64,000 nt of DNA from an uncultured Bacilli bacterium (GTDB lineage Bacteria > Bacillota_I > Bacilli_A > RF39 > UBA660). The stretch spans positions 6,949 to 70,948 of the forward strand of contig CAKPHZ010000002.1 of assembly GCA_934162265.1 (NCBI GenBank), read 5' to 3'. Below are positions 60,601 through 64,000 of this stretch, piece after piece (position 1 is the stretch's first letter; every line of letters starts with the position of its first letter). The position numbers and the translations under genes were made by a program. The notes under the pieces were generated by a model. The model searched no databases. It saw nothing but the letters and a program-made list of their open reading frames with translations, and was not told where the DNA came from.

Positions 60601-62313
60601 ATCATTAAAACAGCTAACGATTCTCTAAAAAAGACAGAGATAACCTCAAATGGAGAACAATTAACAAACATAGTGAATTATCTATACGAGTTAGCTAATC
60701 GTGAAAAAATAAATTTTAATTCTTTATGGCTGCCAAGTTTATCAGAAATTATTTATATGGCAGATTTAATAAAAAAATATGGTTTTAAGGCAAATGCCAA
60801 ACAATTTAATATATTAATTGGAGAATTTGACCAACCTTCTAATCAACAACAAGGATTATATGAAATTTCTCTGAATCAATCCAACACAATTATTTTTGGC
60901 TTACCAGGATGTGGTAAAGAAAATTTATTAACAACAATAATTTTTTCTGCTTGTATTAATTATAAACCAACAGATATTGAGTTTTATATTTTAGATTTTG
61001 GTGCGCAAGTTTTAAAGTACTTCAGTTATATGCCACATGTAGGAGATGTTGTGTTTTCAGATGAAAGAAAGAAAGTAAATAGTGTACTATCCAAAGCGGA
61101 ACGAGAAATTAAAAAAAGAAAACAATTATTTTCTGATTATGGAGGAACTTTTTCCTCTTATATAAATACAAGTGGAAAAACAGTTCCTCTATTAGTAATT
61201 GTTATCAATTCTTATGAATCATTTTGTGAAAATACTGATTTAGATGATAATGATTTTCTAATGCATCTATTAAGAGAAGGAAGTAAATATGGAATTATTT
61301 TTATTCTAACAGCAGTAGCTACAAATTCAGTCCGTAATAGCATGTTAGATTGTTTTGAAAATAAAATTTTACTTCAAATTCAAGATACTTTTGATTATGA
61401 ATATATTCTAAAATCTCCACATGGATTAGTGCCCAAGAAAACTTTTGGCAGAGGAATTGCTTACATATCTTCAATAGATGATACATGTGAATTTCAAACT
61501 TGTTTAGTAAATAAACAAGAAGAAATTAGTAGTTACATCAAGTCGCTTGGAGAACAGTTAACTAATTATTATAAATATAAAGTATCCAAAATAAAATTTT
61601 TGCCAAAGAAAGTTACGCAAAAAGATATGTTACCATATTTAAGTTCATTAGAAAAGATTCCGATAGGATATACTGTAGAGGATATAAATATATATGAATA
61701 TAATATATTAAAACAAAAATATCATTTTATTTTGGGAAATAATTTAATTGATAATGTTGTTTTTTATGGAGGAATAATAGATTTAATTGATACAATTTCT
61801 AATATAAATTTTGTTATACTAGATTTTTCAAATACAATTGATTTCAGTGGAAATGCATTATTTTATCAAAGCAATTTTGGTGAAGCATTTGATGATATAT
61901 TAAACGATACAATATCATCGTCAGTAACAAGTGTTTATTTTATCATAGGAATAGGAAAAATTAATGAAGTTTTAATAGATTTTGAGCTAGAAAAATTTAA
62001 TATAATAATGAGTAATTTACAAAAATTTCAATCTAAGTATTTTATCTTTGTTGATGATTTTTCTGAATTTAAAAATATTACTTCTACGATTTGGTATGAT
62101 GATTTAAGAATTAATTCAGGAATTTGGATAGGAAATGGGATAGATATGCAAGATGTTTTTGAAATTAAGGATTTACAAGAGGAAGACATAAATATTCAAA
62201 TTTCTGATATAGCTTACATCATAGAAAATGGAGAATATCAAATAATAAAAGTAATTGGAGATGGAAGAATACAAAAAGAAGAAGTGGGATTAGGTGATTT
62301 TTTAAATGAATGA
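57694..62313 (+). CDS. essC: type VII secretion ATPase EssC
   Basis: A 1539-residue FtsK/SpoIIIE-type ATPase, the motor of type VIIb secretion. The N terminus has FHA-like beta domains (about 1-190), followed by two membrane helices (about 262-318). ATPase domain 1 has Walker A GSTGSGKS (722-729) and Walker B VISDE with Asp 844 and Glu 845, plus LIDYKGGG and ATQKPSG. Domain 2 has a degenerate Walker A GLPGCGKEN (1069-1077), Glu replacing the usual Ser/Thr; a third domain lacks a P-loop. GTG start with AGGGTGTGAT upstream. No EsxA/WXG100, EssB or EsaA gene is seen in this window. Confidence 0.88.
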   Translation: MKLLICDSKRITSFNLPSKIEDYFIINYQYSDNTITATETITLEAKNGLWNILTDDTLRAKEGNILLQYLPLKENNLYKVFFSDINQEIFFYVSSNDNMYLDYSTADTANITIGSDNNATISFQGNNLLPQQIIITKNANQYLIKNNNNSSLYVYLNGTILNESILNTGDVVFLNGLKIIWMGNFIKVIQIGDKIIPVKLPIFKTTNTQNTYTSLTEIEKNIKLFKENDIFFHTPRIKSDIKEYQITIESPPSPYTEQRAPMILTLGSSIAFGLISCMMGVSAVQELINGSGDKTSAIVELIICILMIISSLFLPMLTDLWEKNKQKKLENLRQKKYKEYIEKNINLLQKYITDQERILKENNLDYTPIIRNIESKSRQIWNRNIFDNDFLSLTFGKGDIPARITVNLPNNGFSMEDDNLKDLIYEKFSQKPMLKNVPVNMSVINNKVLPVLLDTKYKLDFIHSIMVQLIYYHSGKDLKIVIFTNKSNEYRWSYCRYLPHCWNSKFNKRFFATNEEEMQNLSLYLESIYEKRINESSNNEDGQNTSSDEMYLNFPEYYLIITDDFKSAKDNSIINKIINEEKNIGFSLLIFENSINNLPSKFNNFIDITDDVCGVFGRSVDLDTQIKFKANYERNLNMDFYTKVMANIPIYTKDTDESIPSSLTFLEMYNVGRVDQLNVLSRWKSNDPTISLKAPIGEKEKGKIVELDLHEKFHGPHGLIAGSTGSGKSEFIITYILSMAINYHPYEVQFILIDYKGGGLALAFENRETGIKIPHLVGTITNLDSSEMNRTLVSLKSELQRRQVIFNETRNKLGESTVDIYKYQRFYREGKVSKPMSHLFVISDEFAELKSQQPDFMEELISTARIGRSLGVHLILATQKPSGVVDDQIWSNTRFRVCLRVQSSEDSVEMLKQPEAATIKESGRFYLQVGSNEIFELAQSGWSGALYNPTAKIIKPIDDNINFVNNCGEIIKTANDSLKKTEITSNGEQLTNIVNYLYELANREKINFNSLWLPSLSEIIYMADLIKKYGFKANAKQFNILIGEFDQPSNQQQGLYEISLNQSNTIIFGLPGCGKENLLTTIIFSACINYKPTDIEFYILDFGAQVLKYFSYMPHVGDVVFSDERKKVNSVLSKAEREIKKRKQLFSDYGGTFSSYINTSGKTVPLLVIVINSYESFCENTDLDDNDFLMHLLREGSKYGIIFILTAVATNSVRNSMLDCFENKILLQIQDTFDYEYILKSPHGLVPKKTFGRGIAYISSIDDTCEFQTCLVNKQEEISSYIKSLGEQLTNYYKYKVSKIKFLPKKVTQKDMLPYLSSLEKIPIGYTVEDINIYEYNILKQKYHFILGNNLIDNVVFYGGIIDLIDTISNINFVILDFSNTIDFSGNALFYQSNFGEAFDDILNDTISSSVTSVYFIIGIGKINEVLIDFELEKFNIIMSNLQKFQSKYFIFVDDFSEFKNITSTIWYDDLRINSGIWIGNGIDMQDVFEIKDLQEEDINIQISDIAYIIENGEYQIIKVIGDGRIQKEEVGLGDFLNE

Positions 62314-62563
62314 TAAGGTTTTAGTAAAATTAATTGTTCCTGAAATAGATGCATCATATGATATTTATTTACCAATTACTAAAAAAATAGGAAATATAAT
62401 TATATTACTAAATAGAGCGATTAATGAATTATCAATGGGAAGTTATCCAGTTTCTAATACAAATAAATTATATAATGCAACAAATAACGAAAAATACTCT
62501 CCAGATGTATTATTATATAACAGTGATATTAGAAATGGGACATATTTGATATTAGTTTCTTAA
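62306..62563 (+). CDS. YukD/EsaB-like ubiquitin-fold protein
   Basis: An 85-residue protein that overlaps essC by eight bases. The pattern, two strands (KVLVKLIVPEIDASYDIYLP), a long helix (IGNIIILLNRAINEL), and a closing strand-rich tail ending NGTYLILVS, matches YukD/EsaB, the small ubiquitin-like components of type VIIb loci. The fold assignment is by pattern and context; there is no unique motif. It is the last gene before an insertion element. Confidence 0.7.
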   Translation: MNDKVLVKLIVPEIDASYDIYLPITKKIGNIIILLNRAINELSMGSYPVSNTNKLYNATNNEKYSPDVLLYNSDIRNGTYLILVS

Positions 62564-62578
62564 TTGAACAGGATAAAA

Positions 62579-63887
62579 TCATAAACATTGAGAATTAGTT
62601 GAATCAACTAATTCTTTTACTTTTTCTGGATTTAAGTAAGTAAATATTTTTTCTATTTCATTTTCAAAATCCATACATAAATATTTTCTAATATTTTTAA
62701 GACTTAATCCATATATATCTTTTACTAATTTTAAAATTGATAAACAAAATTTCCTTATAATATTTAGATTTTTTTGCGCATTTTTCTCGAATGTTTTATT
62801 GTTGTCTTCTTTAAAAGTTAAATCTAGATGCCAATGTAATTTATTTTCTATTGACCATTCTTTCCTAATTGCATTACTGAATTCTATTATATTACATGGT
62901 AGATTACTAATATAATATCTAGTTTCAACTGTTGTTTTGTTAGTTATAATATTACTAATAGTTTTTTTTACACAACCAATACTTTTTATGTTTCTCCATT
63001 TTTTATAATTGTATAACCACATAACATCCTCTACTTGATAGTATTCATATTTAATAATTGAACTACGATTTTTTTCAGTATTACATCAATAATTTTCTTC
63101 TTTTAATTGTTTTAATATTTTTTCATCTTCAAAATAATTTATTAAATCTTCATACGTATTTTCTTGATTTGATTTCACTGCTGCAACATAATAACCCTTT
63201 TGATTTACTATTGTATCAATTGTTTTTTTCTTGTGTATTTAAAGCATCAAAAGTAACAATAATATTCTCTAAATTTAATAAAAATAACAATTTAGACCCA
63301 GTAGGAATTTCATTTGTTTTTTCTTCAATAAATTCCGTTGCAAGACAAATTCCCAAATTATTTGAATAAATACTCATTGCCTGAATAGATTTTATTTCTC
63401 CAGTTTTTGAACTATTTCTTCCTGAGGAATTACATTTTTTTTCATCCATTGCATAAACATCTTTTTCGTTACTATATTTAGATTTATCATTTAAAATATT
63501 TTGATATTGCTTAAGTATTTTTAAAAGAAAGTTTACTAAAATTGGCTCTACTTCGTTAGGGTTAATTACAGACATAACTCTTTTAAAAGTTACAGCTTTT
63601 GGTATACTAGCATTTAAAGATAAAAATTTTTTAAACCAATCATAATGCTTTCTTGCAAACATTTCGATTTGTATCCATTCATCGCAATCAGATAAAACAG
63701 CAAAAAAAGTAATCATAAAAATATCTATCATTGAATGTATTGTATAGCTTTGATGCCTTTCATCGCTTGTATTTAATAACTCTTCTTTTAATTCAACTAA
63801 AGCATTTAAATCAATATTTTCAATATTAATATTTATATTGGATAATTTTTCTCCAATATTATTTAATAAATCAGATTTTCTACTCAT
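62579..63887 (-). pseudogene. ISAs1-like (H-repeat) transposase, broken
   Basis: The first 223 codons (63216-63887) have the ISAs1 N-terminal layout and a catalytic-site-like VTFDALNTQ, then the frame is lost in a run of seven A (63223-63229). Dropping one A restores the frame (TIDTIVNQKGYYVAAVKSNQ), but a TGA at 63086-63088 breaks it again before the last part (to 62579), which has the ISAs1 C-terminal HWHLDLTFKEDNN and NLNIIRKFCLSIL. No terminal inverted repeats were identified. It lies 16 bases after the type VII gene. Confidence 0.8.
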
Positions 63888-63979
63888 ATAAAATACCTCT
63901 ATTTCTCATAAAGATATTTTATCATTTTTTATTTATAAGGAAACTACGATTTTTGTGTATAACTGGTAGTTAATCGAAT

Positions 63980-64000
63980 GGGTGCAATTATTTTGCACCC
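63980..64000. repeat. hairpin at the window edge
   Basis: GGGTGCAA (63980-63987) and TTGCACCC (63993-64000) form an eight-pair stem with a five-base loop. It stands out by its GC content. It could be part of an IS end or of the next locus. Bases 63888-63979 contain no gene; AGAGGTATT-like sequence upstream of the transposase ATG may be its ribosome site. Confidence 0.5.

Noticed and set aside
63086..63088. TGA in the ISAs1-like gene read as Trp
   Set aside because: TGA is a true stop elsewhere in the window and the gene already has a frameshift.
63216..63235. Programmed frameshift in the transposase A-run (A AAA AAC on the minus strand)
   Set aside because: The downstream frame is +1 relative to the upstream one, not -1 as that heptamer would give, and a TGA interrupts the downstream frame as well; decay is simpler.

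Overview
The window is about 70% or more A+T and looks like one contiguous piece of a low-GC Bacillota chromosome. Most genes are on the + strand, packed in short operons, with Shine-Dalgarno (SD) sites close to AGGAGG and sigma-70 type promoters. TGA is used as a stop (for example in the ATGA overlap at 54970-54973) and Trp is TGG, so the mycoplasma code does not apply. Markers that point to Bacillota are two T-box leaders, SpoVS, YqzL between era and recO, AddAB, NusA-YlxR-InfB and an EssC-type ATPase. Rubrerythrin suggests an anaerobe. An uncultured gut member of Bacilli near the Mollicutes would fit; that placement is inference.

Layout. 0-9 kb: two tandem CapA-like proteins, small proteins, parE, tadA, rarA (minus strand), an Abi-type HEPN protein, an HtrA protease and rubrerythrin. 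9.2-16 kb is accessory: a group IIC intron inserted at a terminator hairpin, an RlmA-type 23S rRNA methyltransferase, a decayed IS30-family element and a leucine-rich-repeat surface protein with an NPKTG C-terminal signal. 16-38.7 kb: T-box-controlled ileS with a swapped GXHH signature, ung, addB and addA with a frameshifted small gene between them, cutA, a HAD phosphatase, an ABC exporter, VanZ, and the conserved chain ybeY-dgkA-cdd-era-yqzL-recO. That chain is interrupted between dgkA and cdd by a helicase with five exact-length helicase-associated repeats.

38.7-57.5 kb: genes of unknown function, a DUF362 protein, an arylsulfotransferase-like protein, a secreted LamG-like protein, a phosphohexomutase, rimP (N-terminal domain only)-nusA-ylxR-infB, T-box-controlled gltX, and map-trmR-trhP1-trhP2, the last three probably making 5-methoxyuridine at the tRNA wobble position. 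Base composition of + strand genes changes near 39 kb from G/T-rich to A-rich with C close to G. This is what a switch of replication-fork direction or an inversion end would look like. 57.2-64 kb: spoVS (minus strand), then a type VII secretion ATPase (EssC) with a YukD/EsaB-like ubiquitin-fold protein, followed at once by a broken ISAs1-like transposase gene.

The points I rate highest are the GXHH isoleucyl-tRNA synthetase, the helicase cargo between near-identical terminator palindromes, the duplicated 5' end of the ABC transporter around a gene of unknown function, the composition switch near 39 kb, and the type VII ATPase locus. No CRISPR array, tRNA or rRNA gene was seen.
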